Shown here piece by piece: positions 45,922-56,217 of a stretch of DNA of 64,000 bases (its first letter is position 1; each line of letters opens with the position of its first letter). The DNA comes from Akkermansiaceae bacterium (GTDB lineage Bacteria; Verrucomicrobiota; Verrucomicrobiia; Verrucomicrobiales; Akkermansiaceae): the NCBI GenBank assembly GCA_023301765.1, contig JALZUC010000019.1:1-64000 (forward strand). The letters run 5' to 3'. The notes beneath the pieces are model-generated. The model was not told where the DNA came from. It made no database searches and was given only the letters and a program-made list of their open reading frames with translations. The position numbers were made by a program, and so were the translations under genes.

Positions 45922-47304
45922 GTGTTAGTAAAATCAAAGCATAAACAGCCGTGGCTTGCCCACCGGATAATCTGTGTCGGTTTACTTACACTAAGCTCTA
46001 TCTCTTCGGTCTCAGCGGAAACACCCACACAGACAAAAACCGAAGAAGAGCCCATTAAGGGAACCTTCCCCACACTAGATATACTACCAGAAGGCAGTAT
46101 CCTGCGCCGTGTTAGGCTACCGCGCTATGATGAGAACTTTAGCCCTACCTCACTGCTCACGGCAGACAGCATGACCGTGCTTGATAAACAGCGCATAGCC
46201 GCCGTGGATGTAAGTATCAACCTCTACGCAAAAGACGGAAGTATAGATGCACGCTCAAAAATGCGGCGCGCCATCTACGACCAGAAACTCTCCACCCTGA
46301 ATGCCAGCGAAGCTATCTTTATTGAAGGTAAAGGCTACCGAGCCAATGGCACAGGGATAATATTTGATTGGCTAAACAGTCAAGGCCTTCTGTTAGGCCC
46401 AGTAAAGACAGAATTTAAAAGAACTCTACCTCCTAAGTCCACCGCCATGAAGTTACAGCCATCAACAGTTCCCGGGCGCTCCATCGCCAGATCACTCATG
46501 TTAGTCACCAGTCTGAGCACAAGCGCCATGGCTGAACCACCCGCTAAGCTGACCTCAGCGCAGCTGGAAGAATTTGATAACCATGCACGCCCCATAAAAG
46601 ACCTTATCGCGATCGAGCAACAGAAGACTCACAGCTCACTCCAAGAGGATACACAACGTCACAAAAAGGCCAGAGCCGCTATGGAACCCTTCCTAAAAAA
46701 GGTCAATCAAAGCAACCTGCTCATCAGCACCACTGATGCAAAAAGGGATACCGCAGAATCTAAAAAAGAATCTAAAAGCCAAGGCCAAGGCCAAGAGATT
46801 AACAAAAAGCCAGAAATCCAAACCCTTAAAATCAGCTGTGATGGCGGCCTCTACTTTGACACAGACACCGGTATTCTTGCCTACCTCAAGAACATCCGCC
46901 TCACCGAGACCAGCTTTAACCTCACCTGCTCAGACGAGCTTAAGGTTTTCCTCGAAAAATCACCCGAAGCCAAAACAGAGAATAAAAAGAAAGGAGAGCT
47001 CTCCAAGTTTGGAGAACTCGAGCGTATCATTGCCACCGGCAATGTAAAAATCACTCGCAAAGACGAGCAAGGCAGAACCTTTATCGCCACTGCAGAAAGC
47101 TCAAGCTATAATGCTAAAACAGGTGAAATGATACTAAAAGGCGGTAAACCTCGGCTCCAGCTAGGACCTAACCAATTCCTTCAATCACTCGCCCCAGGCC
47201 AGTGGATCCGTATTCTACGCAATGGTAAATTTATCACAGAAGGAAAATGGACCATGGTAACTCCATTACCACAAGGTAAAGGTAAAGGTAAAGGTAAACG
47301 ATAA
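45922..47304 (+). CDS. LptC-LptA-like fusion protein (LPS transport, putative)
   Basis: The frame opens with GTG at 45922 (20 bp after kdsA), giving a signal peptide ending SSVSA. Residues about 75-165 resemble LptC: LLTADSMTVLDKQRIAAVDV, SKMRRAIYDQKLSTLNASEA, FIEGKGYRANGTGIIFDW. A long charged helical linker (about 200-295) follows. Residues about 300-455 resemble LptA/OstA: LKISCDGGLYFDTDTGILAY, LERIIATGNVKITRKDEQG, SSSYNAKTGEMILKGGKPRL. Both families share the same beta-jellyroll and bridge LptBFG to the outer membrane. Lying between kdsA and lptB supports this. The chain ends in a GKGKGKGKR tail. Fold assignment is by pattern only. Confidence 0.72.
   Translation: MLVKSKHKQPWLAHRIICVGLLTLSSISSVSAETPTQTKTEEEPIKGTFPTLDILPEGSILRRVRLPRYDENFSPTSLLTADSMTVLDKQRIAAVDVSINLYAKDGSIDARSKMRRAIYDQKLSTLNASEAIFIEGKGYRANGTGIIFDWLNSQGLLLGPVKTEFKRTLPPKSTAMKLQPSTVPGRSIARSLMLVTSLSTSAMAEPPAKLTSAQLEEFDNHARPIKDLIAIEQQKTHSSLQEDTQRHKKARAAMEPFLKKVNQSNLLISTTDAKRDTAESKKESKSQGQGQEINKKPEIQTLKISCDGGLYFDTDTGILAYLKNIRLTETSFNLTCSDELKVFLEKSPEAKTENKKKGELSKFGELERIIATGNVKITRKDEQGRTFIATAESSSYNAKTGEMILKGGKPRLQLGPNQFLQSLAPGQWIRILRNGKFITEGKWTMVTPLPQGKGKGKGKR
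47275..47298 (+). repeat. Hexanucleotide repeat GGTAAA x4
   Basis: Four exact GGTAAA copies encode the GKGKGKGK end of the LptC/LptA-like protein. Six-base units keep the frame, so copy number could vary without a frameshift. Confidence 0.9.
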
Positions 47305-47364
47305 CTCACCTCACCATATATTAGTCTACCCAAATACCCCCCTCTCCATCTTCTTCCCCAAACT

Positions 47365-48162
47365 ATGAAAAGTAACCCGTCACCTAAAGCCGAAGGCCCT
47401 ATCAAAGTAGGCACGGCAAAGCGTAGAGCTACATCCACGCTACTAGAAGCAGAAGGGCTAATGAAAAGCTACGGTGGCCGCACTGTAGTCAATAACGTCT
47501 GCCTCTCAGTACGTGAAGGTGAAATCGTAGGCCTCCTAGGTCCTAATGGTGCCGGTAAAACAACCTCATTTTACATGATCGCCGGTTTAATCCCGCCGGA
47601 TGCAGGTATCGTCCGCTTCAGTGGAAATGAAATCTCCACCCTACCCATGCACAAGCGTGCCAGACTAGGTATGGGCTATCTCCCGCAGGAGGAATCCATC
47701 TTTCGCCACCTAAGCGTTGAAGGAAATCTTATGGCCGTGTTAGAAACCCGTAGTGACCTCAGCCGTAAGCAGCGCCAAATGAGAGTAGATGAACTACTAG
47801 AAAGATTTAACATTACCAAGCTCCGCAAGTCTGAGGCCCTTGCCCTATCTGGTGGTGAGAAACGCCGCCTAGTCATTGCTCGCTCACTCTGTACAGACCC
47901 ATCACTACTCATGTTAGATGAGCCCTTTGGTGGAGTGGACCCAATTGCTGTAGGTGACATTCAGAAAATTGTCTGCGATCTCCGTGATCAAGATGGCCTC
48001 TCCATTCTTATTACAGATCACAACGTCCGCGAGACCCTACACATAGTAGACCACGCCTACCTCCTCCACGAAGGTAAACTCATCCTTGAGGGCGAAGCCA
48101 AAGAAATAGCTGAAAATCCCCTTGCACGGAAACACTATCTGGGAGAAAGTTTTGTATTGTAG
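47365..48162 (+). CDS. lptB: LPS export ABC transporter ATP-binding protein LptB
   Basis: The 265-residue ATPase powers LPS extraction with LptF/LptG. Walker A GPNGAGKTTSFYMIAG, Q-loop GYLPQEESIFRHLSVEGNL, signature ALSGGEKRRLVIARSL, Walker B LLMLDEPFGGVDPIAV and switch His ILITDHNVRETL are the exact LptB variants. An extra basic N-terminus of about 25 residues precedes the ATPase. lptF and lptG are not in the window. Confidence 0.96.
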   Translation: MKSNPSPKAEGPIKVGTAKRRATSTLLEAEGLMKSYGGRTVVNNVCLSVREGEIVGLLGPNGAGKTTSFYMIAGLIPPDAGIVRFSGNEISTLPMHKRARLGMGYLPQEESIFRHLSVEGNLMAVLETRSDLSRKQRQMRVDELLERFNITKLRKSEALALSGGEKRRLVIARSLCTDPSLLMLDEPFGGVDPIAVGDIQKIVCDLRDQDGLSILITDHNVRETLHIVDHAYLLHEGKLILEGEAKEIAENPLARKHYLGESFVL

Positions 48163-48167
48163 TAATA

Positions 48168-48196
48168 CAGAAATTTCTGCTGTTTTCTAAAACAGC
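48168..48196 (+). promoter_or_regulatory. Two adjacent perfect inverted repeats before hpf
   Basis: CAGAAATTTCTG (48168-48179) is a perfect palindrome and GCTGTTTT-CT-AAAACAGC (48179-48196) a perfect 8-bp hairpin. They fill the gap after the lptB stop. No T-run follows the second, so they may be an operator or an RNA leader element of hpf, which also has a strong AAAGGA ribosome site. Confidence 0.5.
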
Positions 48197-48225
48197 CTAA
48201 CAACAAACCAGAAAGGAACCCCAAG

Positions 48226-48816
48226 ATGCAAATAGCAAATGCCCATACTCACATAACCGTAACCGTCAGACACGAGGAAATCACTGACTCTTTGCGCGAC
48301 TATGTGACCAAAAAAATCCAAGGCATACACCTCGATTATCCAAAAATCGTAGAAGCAAAAGCCATCCTCGACGTTCAGAAGAACCGCCATATTGCGGAAA
48401 TCATACTCTTCTGCACAAATCATATCACCATCGATGCCTCCACTGAAGGCAAAGACATGTATGCAGCTATTGACGAGACTATCTCTAAAATCACTCGTCG
48501 TATGCGCAAACACAAAACACGCCTGTTAAAAAAACAGCGCGCTAACAGAGGGCAGGACACAATCCGCCATCTAGATGAAAAAGTCTACGCAGCTGACTTC
48601 CTAGACGTAGTCCCAGACGAAGAGCCGGAACATGATCCAGAGCCTATGATCATTCACCGCGAGGGCTACCGCATGCGTACCATGCTCAAGGAAGATGCCA
48701 TCATGGCACTAGAACTATCTGACAAGCCATTTATCGTCTACAATAACGAGCGACGTAATGTCACCCAGATCCTCTACCGCCGTAGTGATGGCGACTACGC
48801 CATCATTGAGCCATAA
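48226..48816 (+). CDS. hpf: Ribosome hibernation-promoting factor, long form
   Basis: The 196-residue protein stops translation by binding 30S subunits and dimerising 70S ribosomes to 100S. The N-terminal S30AE domain (about 6-105) has VRHEEITDSLRDYVTKKIQG and DMYAAIDETISKITRRMRKH. A linker follows, then the C-terminal dimerisation domain (about 140-196) with FIVYNNERRNVTQILYRRSD. The length is that of the long HPF form, not of the short HPF/YfiA. Stress-dependent control through the leader hairpins is possible. Confidence 0.93.
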   Translation: MQIANAHTHITVTVRHEEITDSLRDYVTKKIQGIHLDYPKIVEAKAILDVQKNRHIAEIILFCTNHITIDASTEGKDMYAAIDETISKITRRMRKHKTRLLKKQRANRGQDTIRHLDEKVYAADFLDVVPDEEPEHDPEPMIIHREGYRMRTMLKEDAIMALELSDKPFIVYNNERRNVTQILYRRSDGDYAIIEP

Positions 48817-48837
48817 GATAACATCTTAACACTCATC

Positions 48838-48873
48838 ACGGGCTCTACCATTCTGGCAGAGCCCGTTTTTTTT
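48838..48873 (+). terminator. Intrinsic terminator of hpf
   Basis: ACGGGCTCTaCC pairs with GGcAGAGCCCGT around ATTCT, followed by T8. Confidence 0.92.
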
Positions 48874-48971
48874 CTGCTCTAACACCACTTGATAGCTGCA
48901 GTATAACCACTTCAGTGTTTCACTTCACCGAGAATTAAAACAGTGTCTGTTAATTAATAATTATCAATAGA

Positions 48972-49427
48972 CTACTCTGTTTCCCCGTTCATTAGAGCTT
49001 TAGCACGTTTAATTATTTCTTCGAGAGGCACTTCTTCAAATGTGTGGCGTAGGTTCCAGCGGTAGCCGTATTTATCTTTTACCATACCCGTGCGCATTCC
49101 CCAGAACTGATCTTGAGGCTCCATGAGAGGTTCAGCTCCGGCCTCCAGAGCTTTTTGAAATGCATCATCACAGTTCTCCACCCAGAGGGCAAACATGCAG
49201 GGAGCTTTTTCTCCATCTCCCAGCGCTTTGGCATGCCACGCCGGATCCCCCTCTGATAAATAGACATGGCTGTTTCCCAGCACAAACTCAGCCTGCCCGA
49301 TACTACCGTCTGGAGCGGTAATACGGTAGAGTTCTACAGCATCAAATGCTTTAGCATAAAAGTCTAGAGCCTCACTGCCATTATCAACAGTAAGGGATAC
49401 AACGAGGGTGGGTTCAAATTCTGCCAT
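48972..49427 (-). CDS. VOC-family (glyoxalase/PhnB-like) protein
   Basis: The start at 49427 (MAEFEPTLVV) has an AAAGGG site upstream; a longer frame to 49451 lacks one. The 151-residue protein has two beta-alpha-beta-beta-beta units: FYAKAFDAVELYRITAPDGS and QAEFVLGNSHVYLSEGDPAW, then VENCDDAFQKALEAGAEPLM and GMRTGMVKDKYGYRWNLRHT. This is the PhnB-like subgroup of vicinal-oxygen-chelate proteins, related to glyoxalase and fosfomycin-resistance enzymes. Activity unknown; no signal peptide. Confidence 0.88.
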   Translation of the reverse strand: MAEFEPTLVVSLTVDNGSEALDFYAKAFDAVELYRITAPDGSIGQAEFVLGNSHVYLSEGDPAWHAKALGDGEKAPCMFALWVENCDDAFQKALEAGAEPLMEPQDQFWGMRTGMVKDKYGYRWNLRHTFEEVPLEEIIKRAKALMNGETE

Positions 49428-49662
49428 GTGCCCTTTTAGCCAAGTGCGCAAGTTCGAGTCAACCCAATAGGAATGTATCCTCCTGAACCAAGCTCCCGGT
49501 TTTTATAAGTGTTAGAGCTAAAATTTTAGTCTCTAAATAAAGACTACTGCTACTACATAACATCAACGATTAGCTTTATAAAATCAGACATAGAAATCTA
49601 TTACCATGGTAGATACTTCATAAAAAAGAAGTCTATTCACCCACTAAGACTAGCGAAAAATC

Positions 49663-51009
49663 TTATAGCTCACTGCCGTCCCACCAGTCGTCTAGTAACT
49701 TTCTCAGGTCCAGTGCTCTCTCCGTATACACCCCTGATAGATTTACTTTCTCATGAGGGTCTTTAGTAAGATTATAAAGCTCAGCTTCACCTGTGAGGTT
49801 ATCTTTTTTACCAAATTTCAGAGGTGGTGGAAAGTTCTCCTGATTATGGACAATAAGCTTCCACTCACCACGGACGATGTAGCGTGATTCTAGGTTTTTA
49901 GCACACTGATCTACTCCCACAATATCGTGGGAGTGATCAGCACCGTAAACGGTATTACGCTTTTTCTGTGCTGCAAGCTCACGCAGATCTATACCCGGCA
50001 TAGCCGCTGGCACTGTCACTCCTGCAAGATTCAGGATGGTGGGCGCTATATCTATACTAGAGACGGGTGTGGTATTATCCATTAAGGGCGTGATCTTACC
50101 TGGCCACTTGATGGTGATCGGAGTGCGGATACCGCCCTCATGCACGTCTTGCTTCGATAACGGTGCAAAGCGAGAATGCTTAGCCGCCTGTATCCACCCG
50201 TTATCAGTCACGTAGATCACCACGGTATTTCTACTCAGTCCTCGATTTTCTAATTCGTCTAAAACCTCACCGCAGGTTTGATCAAACCATTCCACCATAG
50301 CGTAATAGCGCGCTATGTGGGGCGAGTCTGTGAGGGCTCTATATTTTTCAAAAAGTGCTTTAGGAGGAGTATGAGGGAAATGAGGTAGATACGGTGCATG
50401 CCAGATGAAGAAGGGCTTTTGACTATCATTTGCCTCATCAAGAAACTCACGAATATCCGCTATACCATTACGTGAGACCTTCAGGCCTAAGTCTCCGTGT
50501 CTAGCTCCGCGTGTAGGGTCACCATGTGTCATGGTGTGATGAAAACCAGCTCGCTTAGGATCAGACTCCCACCATTTACCCGTCTGCATTGTGAGGTAAT
50601 TAACTTTTTTTAACTCACCTACAATACCTTGCTGCCTGTAGAATTTGTCATAGAGATTCTTGTGCAGGTCAGCTCCTACTGCGGTATTACGTGGGATTTT
50701 TTTACCCTCAATAGAACGTAGGTCATTACCAGTGATGCCGTGCTGGTGCGGATAGAGCCCTGTGTAGATGGATGCTAAGGATGGACGGCAGAGTGGAGCT
50801 GTAACATAGCCTCTGGTGTATGTGAGTGACTCAGCGGCCAATTTATCTAAGCGCGGAGTTTCTATCTGCTTATGCCCCATGTAGCTATAGTCAGTCCATG
50901 ACTGATCATCTGATATAATCAAAAGGATATTCGGTTTTTCATCCTTTGCTGACATCTTAGTTACGGGTATCCAAAAAATTACCAGCATTAGAATGATTCT
51001 GACGAACAT
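49663..51009 (-). CDS. Sulfatase-family protein with CRPSL instead of CxPxR
   Basis: The 448-residue secreted protein has a signal peptide (to about residue 21), the sulfatase opening KPNILLIISDDQSW, then PLCRPSLASIYTGLYPHQ with Cys74 in the formylglycine position. The fifth residue of the motif is Leu78 instead of the usual Arg. Metal and substrate motifs follow: HAPYLPHFPHTPP, VVIYVTDNGWI, KQDVHEGGIRTPITIKWPG. Related heparan-sulfatase-like proteins with CRPSL are, to my recollection, common in planctomycetes and verrucomicrobia. Whether Cys74 is matured to formylglycine is open. It is divergent from furA. Confidence 0.9.
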   Translation of the reverse strand: MFVRIILMLVIFWIPVTKMSAKDEKPNILLIISDDQSWTDYSYMGHKQIETPRLDKLAAESLTYTRGYVTAPLCRPSLASIYTGLYPHQHGITGNDLRSIEGKKIPRNTAVGADLHKNLYDKFYRQQGIVGELKKVNYLTMQTGKWWESDPKRAGFHHTMTHGDPTRGARHGDLGLKVSRNGIADIREFLDEANDSQKPFFIWHAPYLPHFPHTPPKALFEKYRALTDSPHIARYYAMVEWFDQTCGEVLDELENRGLSRNTVVIYVTDNGWIQAAKHSRFAPLSKQDVHEGGIRTPITIKWPGKITPLMDNTTPVSSIDIAPTILNLAGVTVPAAMPGIDLRELAAQKKRNTVYGADHSHDIVGVDQCAKNLESRYIVRGEWKLIVHNQENFPPPLKFGKKDNLTGEAELYNLTKDPHEKVNLSGVYTERALDLRKLLDDWWDGSEL

Positions 51010-51093
51010 AGCTTAAAATAACACATCACGCTTACCAATAATATCATAATATAAGAAGGGCAGATCAGAAAACGTATGTTAATTTTGTAAAAT

Positions 51094-51105
51094 ACTTGAC
51101 CAAGT
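51094..51105. promoter_or_regulatory. Candidate FurA operator
   Basis: ACTTG-AC-CAAGT is a perfect inverted repeat 26 bp before the furA GTG start, in an AT-rich stretch. FurA-type regulators repress their own furA-katG operon through a site at the promoter, so this is the natural candidate. The sequence does not match the B. subtilis PerR box. Confidence 0.35.
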
Positions 51106-51131
51106 CCAAATCTATATGAAGTATATTTGAA

Positions 51132-51563
51132 GTGTCTGATTTAGCTAACCAATTACGCAAACGAAAAATCCCTGTGACTGCACAGCGGCTGGCCGTTATG
51201 CGTACTGTGGAGAAAAATCCGCACTCCACCGCAGATGCCATCATAGACCTAGCGCGGGGCGAGCTGGGGGCGATATCACGGCAGGCAGGCTACAATGTCC
51301 TAGGGATGCTATCTGAAAACGGCCTGATCCGCAGGATCCAGCCAGCAGGTTCAGCTACACGTTATGAGTCCCGCGTGGGTGATAACCACCATCATCTGGT
51401 ATGCAGAAAGTGCCGCTGTATGGTGGATGTGGACTGTGCCGTGGGTGATACACCCTGCCTAACTCCATCCAATGATACAGGCTTTATCATTGACGAGGCA
51501 GAAGTTATCTACTGGGGGCTGTGCCCAGAATGCCAAAAAATCAAAGCAGAAAAAATTTCGTAA
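51132..51563 (+). CDS. furA: FurA-type peroxide/iron regulator of katG
   Basis: GTG start at 51132 gives 143 residues. The winged-helix N-terminus ends with the recognition helix ([20 protein letters not shown]). The metal domain reads [28 protein letters not shown] and [16 protein letters not shown]. This is strikingly like mycobacterial and Streptomyces FurA as I remember them ([38 protein letters not shown]). The CxxC pairs for structural zinc are present, as is the Asp equivalent to PerR Asp104 needed for peroxide sensing. It is 54 bp before katG, in the same order as the actinobacterial furA-katG operon. Confidence 0.93.
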   Translation: MSDLANQLRKRKIPVTAQRLAVMRTVEKNPHSTADAIIDLARGELGAISRQAGYNVLGMLSENGLIRRIQPAGSATRYESRVGDNHHHLVCRKCRCMVDVDCAVGDTPCLTPSNDTGFIIDEAEVIYWGLCPECQKIKAEKIS

Positions 51564-51584
51564 AACCCCCGATTTAAACAATAA

Positions 51585-53819
<2,235 letters not shown>

Positions 53820-53842
53820 TTCACGCTTCTCATAACAAACAA

Positions 53843-53881
53843 AAGGCGCGCTGCGGAGAAACTCCACAGTGCGCTTTTTTT
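53843..53881 (+). terminator. Intrinsic terminator of katG
   Basis: AAGGCGCgCTGcGGAG pairs with CTCCaCAGtGCGCtT around AAA, followed by T6. Confidence 0.9.
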
Positions 53882-54338
53882 CTTAATAAAGATGTTTAGG
53901 CCTAACGGCTATCATTATTTTAGTAAGGCCTTCCATGAGCTTTTATATTTAAATAGCCAGATTAGACTGCTTTTACAGATCCTAGCTACCGCTTATAAAA
54001 AAACTAGGCGGCTATAAAAGGTTAAGAAAAATGAAAATAGGCGGTTGCAGATACAGTATACCTTTTTAGGTAAGCCTCTGATATTTAAACTTTATCTATA
54101 GTAGGTAATGGAATAATTCTGAGAGTAGCTTTATAAAGGTAAAAAAAGAAGTAATCATCAGTGGTAACAGTAACAACATCCAGTTACATTGAGTGATCAT
54201 TGTATATAACATCTACGCTAAATCCCACTACCTGGTAACCTCAAGATTTCACCCCCTCATGCCGAAGCTATTACTCAATAAAAAAGAGGTAGCGACACAC
54301 GCTCGTGTGAGTAGATAATCACAAATCAACCAACTAAA
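53882..54338. other. AT-rich region upstream of the sulfatase, with a short hairpin
   Basis: No gene, tRNA or coding remnant was recognised. CACACG-CT-CGTGTG at 54296-54309 is a perfect 6-bp hairpin 29 bp before the sulfatase ATG; it may be an operator or leader structure. A small ACCT-TTTT-AGGT hairpin lies near 54061-54072. Confidence 0.35.
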
Positions 54339-55877
54339 ATGATCAAAAAACTGACCGTCATCCTGCTGTTATTAAGCAATATAATTGTAGCATCTGAATT
54401 ACCGAATGTCGTCCTTATCTTTGCTGATGATCTCGGCTACGGTGATTTAGGCTGTTACGGTGCTACTAAGCTACAGACCCCCAATATTGATAAATTAGCA
54501 AGCGAGGGCAGACGCTTTACAGATGCCCATTCTGCATCTGCCGTCTGCACAGCCTCGCGCTACGGGCTACTTACAGGTGAATACCCTTTTAGGAAAAACA
54601 TTTGGGCACCGTGCGGGCATGAACAATCTTTGTTAATTGATACCCATAAGCTTACCCTCAGTCAGCTATTTAAAAATAAAGGTTACGCCACTGCAGCTAT
54701 AGGTAAATGGCACTTAGGCTTTGGCGTAGGCAAGACGGACTGGAATAAACCGCTACGTCCTGGGCCACTAGAGCTTGGGTTTGATTACTATTTTGGTGTG
54801 CCTAAAGTAAATAGTGGATTTCCTTATGTATATGTAGAGAATCACAGGGTAGTCGGGTGGGATCCTAATGACCCCTTATTGATCGATAAGAATATAGCGG
54901 CTACCCCCACTCCTGTATTTCCTCCAGAGGCTGGACAGAAAACAGCAAACAAATTCTCAGGAGCTAAGAGAGCACATGAGATTTACCATGATGAGCGCAC
55001 TGCCACTCTACTCGTTGAAAAGAGTGTAAAATGGATTAATGAAAATAAAGATGATCCTTTCTTCATGTATATTGCCACAACTAATATTCACCACCCATTT
55101 ACTCCAGCACCACGTTTTAAGGGTACTAGTCAATGTGGACTCTATGGTGACTTTGTCCATGAGCTGGACTGGATGGTCGGTGAAGTGATGAATTCCTTAG
55201 AAAAAAATGGATTAGCCGATAATACATTGGTGATTTTCACTAGTGATAACGGAGGTATGTTTAACCGTGGTGGACAAGACGCATTTAATGCTGGTCATCG
55301 TATAAATGGTGACCTTCTTGGTTTTAAGTTTGGTATCTGGGAAGGTGGTCACCGCGTGCCATTCGTTGCTAAATGGCCAAATAAAATCAAACCCGGAACG
55401 GAGTCTAAACAGCTTATTAGTGGCGTAGATATGTTAGCGACTTTTGCTGCTTTGACTGACCAAAAGATCGACAAAAAACAACTAGCAGACAGCGTAAATA
55501 TCCTTCCAGCTCTTATCAGTGAGCCAAATGAGGCATTAAGAGAAACGATGGTTATTTCCCCCAGATCTTCAAGTCATCTTGCACTGCGCATGGGGAAATG
55601 GATGTATATCCCAAGACAGGGGAGCGGAGGATTTAAAGGTCCAGTAGGAACACATTTAGCGGGAGGCCCCAAGGCAACATCGCATGTAGGAAGCATCAAT
55701 AGCGATATTACAAAGGGTACAGTTAATAAAGATGCACCACCAGCCCAACTTTATGACCTTGAAGCAGATGTTAATGAAACTAATAATCTCTATAATAAGG
55801 AACCTGAAGTTGTAGAAACAATGAAGGCACTCCTTAATTCATACCGCCCAAGTGGTCGGAGGAAAAAACAAAATTAA
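54339..55877 (+). CDS. Arylsulfatase-type sulfatase (CTASR)
   Basis: The 512-residue secreted enzyme has a signal peptide (to about residue 18), LPNVVLIFADDLGYGDLGCY with the metal Asp pair, and the formylglycine motif CTASR at 70-74 followed by YGLLTGEYPFR. Further active-site motifs are AIGKWHLGFG, TTNIHHPFTPAPRFKG, and VIFTSDNGGMFN, plus IWEGGHRVPFVAKWP. The whole set of catalytic residues of type I sulfatases is present. The substrate is probably a sulfated polysaccharide, by analogy only. No FGE gene lies in the window. Confidence 0.95.
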   Translation: MIKKLTVILLLLSNIIVASELPNVVLIFADDLGYGDLGCYGATKLQTPNIDKLASEGRRFTDAHSASAVCTASRYGLLTGEYPFRKNIWAPCGHEQSLLIDTHKLTLSQLFKNKGYATAAIGKWHLGFGVGKTDWNKPLRPGPLELGFDYYFGVPKVNSGFPYVYVENHRVVGWDPNDPLLIDKNIAATPTPVFPPEAGQKTANKFSGAKRAHEIYHDERTATLLVEKSVKWINENKDDPFFMYIATTNIHHPFTPAPRFKGTSQCGLYGDFVHELDWMVGEVMNSLEKNGLADNTLVIFTSDNGGMFNRGGQDAFNAGHRINGDLLGFKFGIWEGGHRVPFVAKWPNKIKPGTESKQLISGVDMLATFAALTDQKIDKKQLADSVNILPALISEPNEALRETMVISPRSSSHLALRMGKWMYIPRQGSGGFKGPVGTHLAGGPKATSHVGSINSDITKGTVNKDAPPAQLYDLEADVNETNNLYNKEPEVVETMKALLNSYRPSGRRKKQN

Positions 55878-56180
55878 AAATTTAACAATCAGATACAAAG
55901 GCTGAAAAATTATTTCATAACTTATCACGAAAATTCTCCACGAAGGCATGCCCCAGTAACCAGCTAGGATTCACGTATTAAATTTTAATTTCTGTAGCTT
56001 CCTCACGGCACTTGCTCGTGTAGATTATAAATATTGGCTACACTATCATCCAAGGTAGATCAGCATTTTAAGAAAAAAGTCATCTCAATAAAATTATTTT
56101 AGCATACGGCCCAGTTAACGTGTTCCACCTCAAACACAACAGCATAGTTCGGAATCATACCTCCTAATAACAGCTGACGC
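55878..56180. other. Non-coding gap between sulfatase and hisD
   Basis: I see no gene, tRNA or convincing terminator in this 303-bp stretch. The hisD promoter follows directly. Confidence 0.4.
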
Positions 56181-56209
56181 TTGCAGAAAAGGTCGCTAGC
56201 ATGTATACG
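56181..56209 (+). promoter_or_regulatory. Probable sigma-70 promoter of hisD, near-leaderless
   Basis: TTGCAG (56181-56186), a 17-bp spacer and TATACG (56204-56209) form a good -35/-10 pair. The -10 ends 8 bases before the hisD ATG, so transcription would begin at or within a base or two of the start codon. Confidence 0.5.
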
Positions 56210-56217
56210 CTGTCTCA

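Noticed and set aside
48945-48972. Imperfect inverted repeat GTCT...AGAC after the VOC gene
   Set aside because: Several mismatches and no T-run, so it is not supported as a terminator or operator.
53820-54338. Possible tRNA or small RNA gene
   Set aside because: No GTTCRA T-loop or cloverleaf could be found.
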